DNA from: Amorphochlora amoebiformis
Lineage: Eukaryota > Cercozoa > Chlorarachniophyceae
Direction of reading: 5' to 3'
DNA: 64,000 nt
NCBI GenBank assembly: GCA_054601695.1
Contig: BAAHQB010000099.1
Coordinates: forward strand, 62,001 to 126,000
A program made the position numbers and the translations under genes. Below are positions 1 to 64,000 of the stretch, in pieces (position 1 is the first letter of the stretch; every line of letters begins with the position of its first letter). The notes beneath the pieces were generated by a model. It saw nothing but the letters and a program-made list of their open reading frames with translations, searched no databases and was not told where the DNA came from.

Positions 1-21
1 ATATATGCAATTTGGTATTAA

Positions 22-59
<38 letters not shown>

Positions 60-92
60 ATAAAAATGATGTATAAATATACGTATAATAAC

Positions 93-145
<53 letters not shown>

Positions 146-257
146 GAAGAAGAAGCGGTTTTTTCCCATATATGCAATTTGGTACTATTATCATATAATT
201 CCGATGAATACATACATTCAAATATGTAACACTTTATAATTCCAATTAATACAGATA

Positions 258-294
<37 letters not shown>

Positions 295-438
295 CATGTG
301 ATACAATCCCTCTCTCTCTTCCTACATATACACACGTATCTATATATGTACATCCAACTATATATATATATATATATATATACATTCAAATATGCAAAAC
401 ATGTGACAATACACAAGAATACAATAATATACATATAC

Positions 439-482
<44 letters not shown>

Positions 483-606
483 CATAATTATGTTTGTATA
501 TCAAGACACATATGTATACATATATTTATATACATAATATACATTACATTCGCAGATGAATATACATAGAATATACATATTCGTACAATAAGATACATGT
601 GAAAAC

Positions 607-665
<59 letters not shown>

Positions 666-860
666 AAATATGTATATATGATACACGTATAAACACTATT
701 TGTATATATGTTTAATATTCTAAAACGAATCAATATCTGTGCATCATATGTATGTATATGATTACATTATACATATGTACATATTTATGTATATATATAT
801 ATATATAGGGATTTATATATAGTATACATATAGACATCTATCTATACAATGTTTACATAC

Positions 861-915
<55 letters not shown>

Positions 916-1199
916 GTATTTATATATATATACATAATGTATACATGAATATGTACTTATCTGTCTATACAATCTGTATGTGATTTTTGTTATACGTCTA
1001 GATTACATAAATATACATATATAGATATATACATATCAATCGAAAACAGACCTGTTTATACATATAAGGTTTAGATATAACATTCATATCCGTATGTATA
1101 TATAATATATATATACACGTATATACATATATATATATGAGTATGTATTTATAATGTATAAGTATGTATATATACATATATGCGTAAATTATACATGTA

Positions 1200-1244
<45 letters not shown>

Positions 1245-1436
1245 TAATATATACGTATATATATATATATTTATATGTACATATATTTGCATACATACAT
1301 ACATGTGTACATAAATGCGTATATATATATGTATATAAATATATATATTTTTTTTATATATAAATGTATATATATAAATAGCATATTAAATATATACATA
1401 TATTGATATACATATATGAGATATGTTTAATTTTAG
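1..1436. repeat. TA-rich microsatellite region without a recognised exon
   Basis: Dense (TA)n with CA/TG variants, and an (AAT)n run at about 86-145. Presumed intron or upstream region of the channel gene. No exon with credible splice sites was found here. Confidence 0.7.
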
Positions 1437-21399
<19,963 letters not shown>

Positions 21400-22004
21400 C
21401 CGTATACACGTACAGTCTGCATAGAACATAACCTTGATATTTTTTGGACGGTACAAGTGATAGGCAGTGCGAAGTTGAAGTTGATTATCTGAAACTATCG
21501 ACTATACTAGTATAGTAACGGTTTCATTGTTGCATGACTCCTAGGACTCACTCTAGCTACTTAGATATCACAGATACCCCAGACTAGCTCTGAGTAGCTG
21601 TTCCTTGATCTTTATCCGATAGTGACTAGATCTACGGTCTGGAGACTGGGAGAGTATAATTTGTAGAACTTCTACTAGTTCTATGAGACTGTGACTTTCC
21701 AAATTTTAATGTTATGCTAGTTATGCTGTCATATATGGGTTCCAGGGGTTAATTGCTTGAATATTCTGCACATACACTAGATACACTGGCGTAGAATTCT
21801 AGGAATTATCCAGATTATCACTCTGTTTTGAACTAGTACTAGTACTATAGTTGTACGACGCCGGACGATTAACGTAATTAAGGCTAGTATCTAGAAGATT
21901 GTTAGATTATCTAGATTATGCCAAATCTAGAAAATTGAAACTCAAAAAAGACTTCTGACTGTACACGTTTACATATTTCCTACTACTCCTCCAGCTCCTA
22001 GCTG
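21400..22004. other. Convergent intergenic space between channel and kinase genes
   Basis: Unique AT-rich sequence with frequent CTAGA/CTAGT motifs, no microsatellite and no open frame that looks coding. Presumably the 3' UTRs and terminators of both genes; no AATAAA was seen. Confidence 0.5.
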
Positions 22005-23491
22005 CTAATATCGATACTCACAGTCGGAATTATAATAGGTTTCGCTATCCTCTTCCTTTTCAGCTCTGGAATCCTCTTTTGAAAGATCGTCCTTCTCCTC
22101 TAGCTCCTCTTCGTCCTCCCCCCTCCCTGGCCTCCTCTTGTCCTTTACATTTATTCCCATCGCATCCTTGACCATCTCGAGCACCCTCCTGGAATTCGGT
22201 CTGATGTTCTCGTCGAACTGCAGACACCTGTTGGCAATTTCAATCGCTTTTGTAGGCGCATCTCCATCGAATCTTTCAACAAACTTCTCGTCAATCAGTC
22301 GAATTGTCCCGTCGAGCACCCGACTGCGTATCTTCTTCCACCCCTGTTCGTAATACGGCGCATTTCCTGGCTTCCAATACGGCAGGTCCCCTCGTGTCAA
22401 GAGCTCGTACAAAGTCACCCCAAATGACCAAATGTCACCCTTGTACGTATACCTATTCGTCCGGAGACATTCTGGAGCTACCCATCTCTCGGGTACAGCC
22501 AGACCAATCTCCGTCCTATAATAGCTCTGGAAGGCGGGGAGTTTGCGAGAAAGCCCGTAGTCGGCGATGACTACCCGGCCGTCATTGTGGACGAGAATGT
22601 TCGCGGCTCGGAGGTCACGGTGGACTATGTCTTTCGCATGAAGATGGAGAAGGCCGCTAGCGATCGACTTGGCGTAGGATAGGACCACGGAGTCAGTGGG
22701 CGCGATCTTCTTGGCGCGGGCGAGCTCCTCGAGGCTGCCTTTCTCGCAGTATTCAGATATGAGGCAGATATCATTATCGAGAGTAACGTAGCCGATGACA
22801 TTGAGGAGATTCGCGTGGGTGCCCATCTGGTCGATTGCGTAGAGGCACTTGTACGATTCCATGGGCTTGCGGTTGCGCTTGAGAACGACAGGCTTTGGTA
22901 GGCCGGAGATCTTGACTAGAACGGCATAGCCGTAGTTGCCGCTGCCTAGACGTTTTGTGTCCTGCGGTAGATGTTTGATTAAGGTGGGTGGTTGGTGGGT
23001 TTATTGAGTATCTATGTGTATATATGGATATGTATGTGTACATTCATTAATTTATATGTAGATATACATATATGTATATATGTATGTATGTGTATATATA
23101 TATATACTACACATATATATATGTATATATATATATATATATATTTCGGTACAGGTGCATTTACATAAACTCCTGCGAATTTCGACCTCTGTTTTTTGAC
23201 GAATAGCAATACACAATACACAAGTACACTTATGAAATATTCACCTCAGCTTAGAATTGTATCGAAAACGAAATTATCCTAACCATCTAAGTAACACAGT
23301 TACACCTATGCTAACCCTAGCAACAATGTTACCATTAGATTGATGTCAGACTGAAGGAAAACTCTGAATCGACCGAAGGTTCCTCGAAGGTTCAGAGAAT
23401 TTGAAGATTCGATATCCTCCTTTCTATCGGAGAAAGGCTCGAATACCTTTCTGATTTTTACCCACTGTCCGATGGTCAAGAGTGGGCATTT
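22005..23491 (-). CDS. Protein kinase with tyrosine-kinase-type catalytic loop
   Basis: Main exon 22005-22961 encodes 318 residues: glycine loop GSGNYG (residues 6-11), VVLK lysine (K28), a small gatekeeper Ser69 in LISEYCEKGSL, HRDLRAANILV (Asp116, Asn121), metal-binding DYG (134-136) instead of DFG, adjacent tyrosines SYYRTEIG, APE (162-164), GDIWSFGVTLYELLTRG and the conserved Arg254. The tail after about residue 270 is Glu/Lys-rich and ends in tyrosines (YYNSDCEYRY). HRDLRAAN is typical of Src-like tyrosine kinases, so tyrosine or dual specificity is inferred. By alignment to the HANLL segment, the alphaC glutamate position appears to be Cys39. The frame is closed by a stop at 23001, and acceptor CTACCGCAG places the exon start at 22961. 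Phase-0 upstream exons 23153-23188 and 23333-23491 are likely. The true start codon is not identified. Both neighbours' 3' ends face this gene or abut it. Confidence 0.82.
23333..23491 (-). CDS. Candidate upstream exon of the kinase gene
   Basis: It lies between acceptor ACACAG and donor CTAATG|GTAACA, is open in phase 0 for 53 codons, and joins in frame to the 12-codon exon 23153-23188 (RSKFAGVYVNAP), which in turn joins the kinase exon. It contains EPFSDRKEDIESSNSLNL; no domain was recognised. It may encode the juxtadomain region. Confidence 0.42.
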
Positions 23492-23893
23492 CTGTGTTAT
23501 ATTAGGGGTTTGGTGGATATAATTATGCAAATATATATATATATATATATATTATATATGTATATATACATGTAATTTATATATATATATATATTATATA
23601 TATATATATATGTATATATCTATAATAATACGTAAATGCATATACATGTACATATATGTCTAAATATACATACATATATATATATATATGTGTATGCATT
23701 TAAATAGAATGTAAATGTTAAAAATGAATTTTAACATCTGATAATGTATTGTCCATGTCCAATAATACGTTGTATATAAAATTCAAGGAGACATGATCTC
23801 TATGTATATCATGTATGTGCACATATGTTACATACATATAAATATATATATGTACAAATACAAACATCTTTATTTTTATATGTATACACACAC

Positions 23894-23941
<48 letters not shown>

Positions 23942-24202
23942 GTTTGTACCCATATGTTTAAATATATATATGAACATACATGTATACATAGATACTTCAG
24001 TACGTGTGCACTCCCAGATTACCCAACGAGAAACACAGCATAACCACGATAGATATATACATATATGTATATATATATATACACATATTATATACATATA
24101 TCTATATATTTTATATGTAATATCATGAATTAAAATTTGTCACACCCAGATTTGAACATATGTTCACAACCCTCAAAAGAAGAAAAAACAAAAAAAAATG
24201 TA

Positions 24203-24672
24203 CACACACATCTCACTTGTTTACGTACACACATCTCATTTGTTTACGTACACACATCTCACTTGTTTACGTACACACATCTCACTTGTATACGTACACA
24301 CATCTCATTTGTTTACGTACACACATATCACTTGTTAACGTACACACATCTCACTTGTTTACGTACACACATCTCACTTGTTTACGTACACACATCTCAC
24401 TTGTTTACGTACACACATCTCACTTGTATACGTACACACATCTCATTTGTTTACGTACACACATCTCACTTGTTAACGTACACACATCTCATTTGTTTAC
24501 GTACACACATCTCATTTGTTTACGTACACACATCTCATTTGTTTACGTACACACATCTCATTTGTTTACGTACACACATCTCACTTGTTAACGTACACAC
24601 ATCTCACTTGTTTACGTACACACATCTCACTTGTTTACGTACACACATCTCACTTGTTTAAATACACACATC

Positions 24673-24682
<10 letters not shown>
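24203..24682 (+). repeat. 23-bp minisatellite, about 20 copies
   Basis: Unit TCTCACTTGTTTACGTACACACA with C/T and T/A variants. It abuts and supplies the final codons and TGA stop of the ankyrin gene on the minus strand. Not a CRISPR: no unique spacers. Confidence 0.95.
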
Positions 24683-31139
<6,457 letters not shown>

Positions 31140-31141
31140 CA

Positions 31142-31228
<87 letters not shown>

Positions 31229-31328
31229 GTACATAAAAATATATACGTGCATGACTGTGGTTGAATATGGGTGCATATGCACGGTCCCGATTGGGAAGAA
31301 TATGGTCGGTATTTAGATTAGAGCTAGA
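31140..31328. promoter_or_regulatory. Intergenic space between divergent ankyrin and small basic-protein genes
   Basis: This 189-bp space holds a long TA tract (31142-31223) and then mixed sequence with GCATATGCAC and GGTCCCGATTGGGA. It depends on the candidate start exon of the ankyrin gene being right. Confidence 0.35.
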
Positions 31329-31965
31329 ATGGCGATTTGGAAACGTGTTCGGAAAGCAACCAGGAAAACCGTCTGTTTACGGATCGACAACAGAAACATA
31401 CTGCGCATACGTGGGTTTGATGTAAGTTTTCACAAGTGCAAAAATAAGGCTTTTCGTCTTGTAAGTTCGAGAAGGAATGTGTGCGAGAAGAGAGGAGAAA
31501 ATTGACGGGAAAAACAACGGAGAGTCGATGATTTGGACCGAGGATAAGGGTGTGAGAGAGAGAAAGAGAGATATAAACTTGATAAGAGAGGGGAGGAAGT
31601 TTAAGACAAGAGGGTTAAGAATACGGAATCGAAGTGTACATTTTGCTCATAAGCTCCCCCGACAGCTGAATAAGCCTGATGTGATTTGTTTTCACATATG
31701 AGCAACAGCTGAGTGATTTTTACACCAATATCATCTGTATGTTCGATTTTTTATTTAGATAGTCATTCGCCAGTCATTGCGAAAACCGGAAAAAACATTT
31801 TTTTCGCATTTTCAGTCGATTTTTGGCGCGAAAAAGCTTGCGAAACACAAAATCAGAGATATTTCCAATACACATCCCAGAGGCTTACATAGTCTATCCA
31901 CGTCCATCCACGCCCCACCCCCATCTCAGAAGGATACGTTCGCCATAAAGCAAGCCGAAGAATAA
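31329..31965 (+). CDS. Small basic two-exon protein, unknown function
   Basis: Exon 1 is 31329-31421 (start [19 protein letters not shown]...) and ends at a perfect donor GAT|GTAAGT. Exon 2 is 31759-31965, after acceptor TTTTTTATTTAG, in the same phase, with stop TAA. The product is 100 residues, Lys/Arg-rich, with no recognised domain. AATAAA follows six bases after the stop (31971-31976) and again at about 31982, a plausible poly(A) signal. The start lies 190 bp from the candidate start of the divergent ankyrin gene. An ATG-started frame of 74 codons (31477-31701) occupies the intron and could be an alternative product. Confidence 0.5.
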
Positions 31966-31970
31966 TGTTG

Positions 31971-31988
31971 AATAAACGTTAAATAAAA
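31971..31988 (+). terminator. Probable poly(A) signals of the small basic-protein gene
   Basis: AATAAA at 31971-31976 and AAATAAAAT near 31980-31988, just after the TAA stop at 31963-31965. Confidence 0.45.
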
Positions 31989-32056
31989 TATCGCGGCTTG
32001 CGCGTGACAGATATTGGATCGGGTTATCTTAGTATCGATTTATTATACTCTAATAG

Positions 32057-32137
32057 TGTGTCAATTCCCGGGGTTTTGTGCAAATCCCCGGGATTTTATC
32101 CAAATCCCCGGGGTTTTGTGCAAACCCCCGGAGACCC
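32057..32137. repeat. GC-rich 20-bp minisatellite, about four units
   Basis: Units of the form AAATCCCCGGGGTTTTGTGC in tandem, standing out from AT-rich surroundings. It lies inside the terminal exon of the minus-strand gene, and the frame stays open across it on both strands. Confidence 0.85.
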
Positions 32138-32343
32138 GGATTTTCAACTCCCGGCTTCTTGAGGGGGACGTGCTGCGCTTGATGAGGTTCTCGCATACAT
32201 AGATATCTAAAGTTATGTATAATATGACACCATAGCAAAACAATGATAACACGGGGTGTCACTCAGACCTGTCACGGTGGGTTTTAGGTACATCTAGGTG
32301 GGTGATTTAATATTTCGGTTTTGCTGCACCTAATATAGATATA

Positions 32344-32389
<46 letters not shown>

Positions 32390-32423
32390 ATATATATACA
32401 TGTATATATATATATAAGTTAGT

Positions 32424-32456
<33 letters not shown>

Positions 32457-32512
32457 GTATATATGCGCATATATTTCTAGGTACATGTGAATATATCTAG
32501 GCTGTATTGCAC

Positions 32513-32559
<47 letters not shown>

Positions 32560-32611
32560 TCTATCTACATGATGTTTACAAAACAATGATAACACGGGGT
32601 GTCACTCAGAC

Positions 32612-32647
<36 letters not shown>

Positions 32648-32682
32648 CACATATATGTGTGTATCCGTGTATATTTACATGT

Positions 32683-32747
<65 letters not shown>

Positions 32748-32774
32748 ACATATATGTATATATATATATATATT

Positions 32775-32817
<43 letters not shown>

Positions 32818-32980
32818 TTATATACATGTGTACATACACATACATACTGACTTTGTCTGTATGTAAATTTCTGTTGTGTGCTCTGAAAACTAATGTCAAA
32901 GTATAGATATATTTAAAACATACTCTGAAAACTAATATCAAAGTATAGACAATTCATATATTTAAAACATATCACTACAC

Positions 32981-33037
<57 letters not shown>

Positions 33038-33079
33038 CACATATATATATAAACATATATATATATATATATCTTAACG

Positions 33080-33112
<33 letters not shown>

Positions 33113-33147
33113 ATATAAATATATATTACGTGGATGTTTACATATAC

Positions 33148-33214
<67 letters not shown>

Positions 33215-33484
33215 ATATATATATATATATATCATAGTATATATTTATATTATACCAGGATGATGTATAGTGGTCTCTGAATTTGTTAATAGAGAGTTGT
33301 AACATGTTATTATGTTATATACATCCAGACTGCTATATTCTATACATCTGTCTCAACTATCTATGCATAAAGTTTAGCATACTCGTGTATATATATATAT
33401 ATATATATATATATTACACCATATCCAGACTGCTATATTCTAGACATCTGTCTCAACTATCTATGCATACAGTTTAGCATACTC

Positions 33485-33530
<46 letters not shown>

Positions 33531-33738
33531 CATCATAGGTTATATATATTTTCTAGATTTTACACCGTAGGCTACATGTATATATATATATATATATTAT
33601 ATATATATATATATATATTATATATGACAGTATATATATATATTCAATGTGTGCATATAAATGATATAATGATATCGTAAAGTTTAAACATGAATACATG
33701 AATACATCCAGGTATGCATTTTTTGCCTCATTCAGCAT
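32061..33738 (-). CDS. Short multi-exon gene of unknown function with a coding minisatellite
   Basis: Best supported are 32269-32293 (MYLKPTVT; acceptor CACCCACCTAG, donor ACAG|GTCTGA) and terminal exon 32061-32206 (acceptor AACTTTAG, stop TGA), joined in phase by a 62-nt intron. The terminal exon reads [20 protein letters not shown] and then runs through a GC-rich 20-bp repeat (GGHKTPGIW, FAQNPGN type). Upstream candidates with matching phase: 33256-33276 (RPLYIIL) and a start exon 33706-33738 ([17 protein letters not shown]). The link between these is uncertain. The gene ends convergently with the small + gene, 95 bp away. Confidence 0.42.
32236..32616 (-). repeat. 36-bp direct repeat of a donor-intron edge
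   Basis: CAAAACAATGATAACACGGGGTGTCACTCAGACCTGT occurs at 32236-32272 and about 32578-32614. On the minus strand it is the donor (CAG|GTCTGAGTGACACC) and intron start after exon 32269-32293; the second copy is fused directly to a TA tract upstream. Confidence 0.85.
33329..33484. repeat. Two 56-bp near-identical units exactly 100 bp apart
   Basis: 33329-33384 and 33429-33484 differ at two sites and both have CCAG before and GTGTAT after on the plus strand, where they are open (CYIL(Y/D)ICLNYLCI(K/Q)FSIL). On the minus strand they could hold a 15-nt exon (IVETD). Which strand is used is unresolved. Confidence 0.6.
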
Positions 33739-34928
33739 TGTTGACGTTAAAGTCCACGGTCTAGACGGTTAAACTTACTGCATTCCAAACTCTATTACAA
33801 GTACATGCTAGACATATACCTTATATACCTTGAATTCAAGTTCTCAGCTTAATCTATACGAATCTACAGTACGTTGAATCTACCAAAGTTGTAAATGATT
33901 ATGGCGTTATCTAGATTATCTTAAGTTGTGCAGCGACATTTTAGTAGATACTCTAACCTAGCTAACTCTCAGAGTCTATCATACTACGTTAGCTAATGAT
34001 TATATTATACACTAGATACACGTGTACACTCTAGACACTCTAGACACTGACTTATCTAATCTTAGTCGATCCAACTAGACTATTTATCGAGACTACATTT
34101 AGTGATCTTCTAGATCTTGAGTCTAGTGAGTCGATCGATCTCGCGATCCGGTATCTATCACCGTATACGTCAGAGTTGATAAAAAGGTTCAAAAACTATA
34201 TGTACTATATGTAGAAGAAGTTAGCTAGTGTATGTAGTGTATCTAGAGTATGTAGAAGAAGTCGAGCTCGCATGCATATATATATCTAGATATATATATA
34301 TAATATATCTAGATATATATGAGCATGACAAGTAACGGTTATAAATGATTCTAAATGCTACTAGGACTAGTAGGATATAAAAAGACACAAACACACATGC
34401 ACACAAACATATCGCCAGTATGTACACAAACTACTTTGATACATCTAGACATGGGGATTAGGTAACTTATAATAAATTTCCAATTATCTAGATTATACCT
34501 AGTATACCTTAAATAGGCGAGCGGCGCGACATTCATTTCTCAGAGTGAAATATCGAAACATCGACTATTAACTAGATTAATCATATCTAGATTCTAGAGA
34601 TTATAAAATAGAATAACTATACTCACACACATATCCACATCGATAGATATACAGATATATACCAGTATCTAGGTATAGTATGTATTAAAGTTACTATTGC
34701 AGACTTGCAGTTGAAACGTTACTTGGTAACTGCCGTGGTAACGCTAGTCACTGTCTGGAAACTGCCATGAGTATCATAAGAGTTCCGAGACTTGCAGTTG
34801 AAACGTTACTTGGTAACTGCCGTGGTAACGCTAGTCACTGTATGGAAACTGCCATGAGTGTCATAAGAGTTCCGAGTAGAAGTAAGTAACTGGATTAATG
34901 TCAATGCTTTATCTAATGAGAGTATTAA
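33739..34928. other. Unique intergenic region, AT-rich with CTAGA motifs
   Basis: About 1.2 kb nearly free of microsatellite, between the 3' end of the peptidase-like gene and the start of the short minus gene. Repeated TCTAGA/CTAGATTAT words. No convincing exon. Contains an 87-bp tandem duplication. Confidence 0.6.
34702..34876. repeat. 87-bp tandem direct duplication
   Basis: Two adjacent units starting GACTTGCAGTTGAAACGTTAC (34702 and 34789), differing at two positions. Contains GTTACTTGGTAAC and GGTAACTGCCGTGGTAACG, small inverted repeats. Confidence 0.95.
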
Positions 34929-52231
<17,303 letters not shown>

Positions 52232-52440
52232 TCGAAGCGTCCACGTGGATTTATTGTCACTCGTAGTGACATCTGTCAGATATATCGTCACTATTAGTGA
52301 CAGTTAAAAGGATGGTTAAAGTATTTTTTTTGGTGATTTTCACAAACAACTGGGTGCGGTGAACCTGCGGTCGCAGCCACCACGTCTCTCCCCCCCCTCG
52401 CGATAACTCAGCCGCTTAAATCAAGAAATATTTCCTTACA
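52232..52440. promoter_or_regulatory. Bidirectional promoter between the peptidase-like and MFS genes
   Basis: The two start codons (52231 minus, 52441 plus) are 209 bp apart and diverge. This stretch lacks TA microsatellite, is less AT-rich than its surroundings, and contains two 15-bp hairpins near the minus gene's start. No clear TATA box was seen. Confidence 0.6.
52256..52301. promoter_or_regulatory. Paired 15-bp inverted repeats
   Basis: GTCACTcgtAGTGAC (52256-52270) and GTCACTattAGTGAC (52287-52301) are perfect 6-bp-arm palindromes, 31 bp apart (about three helical turns), 25-70 bp upstream of the peptidase-like gene's ATG. They suit binding of a dimeric regulator or RNA hairpins in the 5' UTR. 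Confidence 0.6.

Positions 52441-64000
<11,560 letters not shown>

Noticed and set aside
24137-24661. 174-codon THLTCLRTHISFVYVH-type frame and CRISPR-like look of the array
   Set aside because: It is a 23-bp minisatellite translation. Units are contiguous with no unique spacers, and the host is eukaryotic, so CRISPR is excluded.

Overview
This is nuclear DNA from a eukaryote, almost certainly a unicellular protist with a repeat-rich, intron-rich genome. Most of the 64 kb is (TA)n and TA/CA/GT microsatellite, with many interstitial TTAGGG/CCCTAA arrays. Real coding sequence survives as small islands, mostly exons of 20-100 nt bounded by GT...AG. The long computed reading frames (poly-Tyr/Ile, Val-Arg, Leu-Gly, Ser-Leu) are repeat translations, not genes. 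I cannot name the species. The animal-type telomere motif, a tyrosine-kinase-like catalytic loop, a pentameric channel without loop cysteines and the standard code are all consistent with a protist.

I rebuilt gene models by hand, using splice sites, reading phase and family motifs. Seven genes emerge. (1) + strand, about 1437-21399, entering from the left: a pentameric ligand-gated ion channel (FPFD loop, M1-M4), ending convergently with (2). (2) - strand, 22005-23491: a kinase with a tyrosine-kinase-type HRDLRAAN loop. (3) - strand, 24673-31139: an ankyrin protein with about one repeat per exon. (4) + strand, 31329-31965: a small basic two-exon protein, divergent from (3). (5) - strand, 32061-33738: a short gene whose last exon contains a GC-rich minisatellite; it ends convergently with (4). 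(6) - strand, 34929-52231: an 18-exon, 378-residue secreted protein resembling C39/papain-like peptidases. (7) + strand, 52441 to beyond 64000: an MFS transporter (MFS_1-like), divergent from (6) across a 209-bp shared promoter.

Two features stand out. First, several introns of gene 7 are made almost entirely of telomeric repeat, with splice sites fused to the array (GTAACCCTAACCC...CCCTAACCCCAG). One intron of gene 1 runs TTAGGG then CCCTAA from donor to acceptor, so its two ends are complementary. Second, nearly every gene carries tandem partial copies of its own exon edges inside the neighbouring intron. Each copy is one splice site plus 20-60 nt of exon, truncated directly into a TA tract. 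Copies with a donor lie downstream of the intact exon and copies with an acceptor lie upstream, so each copy lacks the other splice site and should be inert. This looks like a general, microsatellite-linked route of intron growth.

No tRNA, rRNA, CRISPR array, transposase or reverse transcriptase was recognised. All gene models come from reading alone and need RNA evidence.
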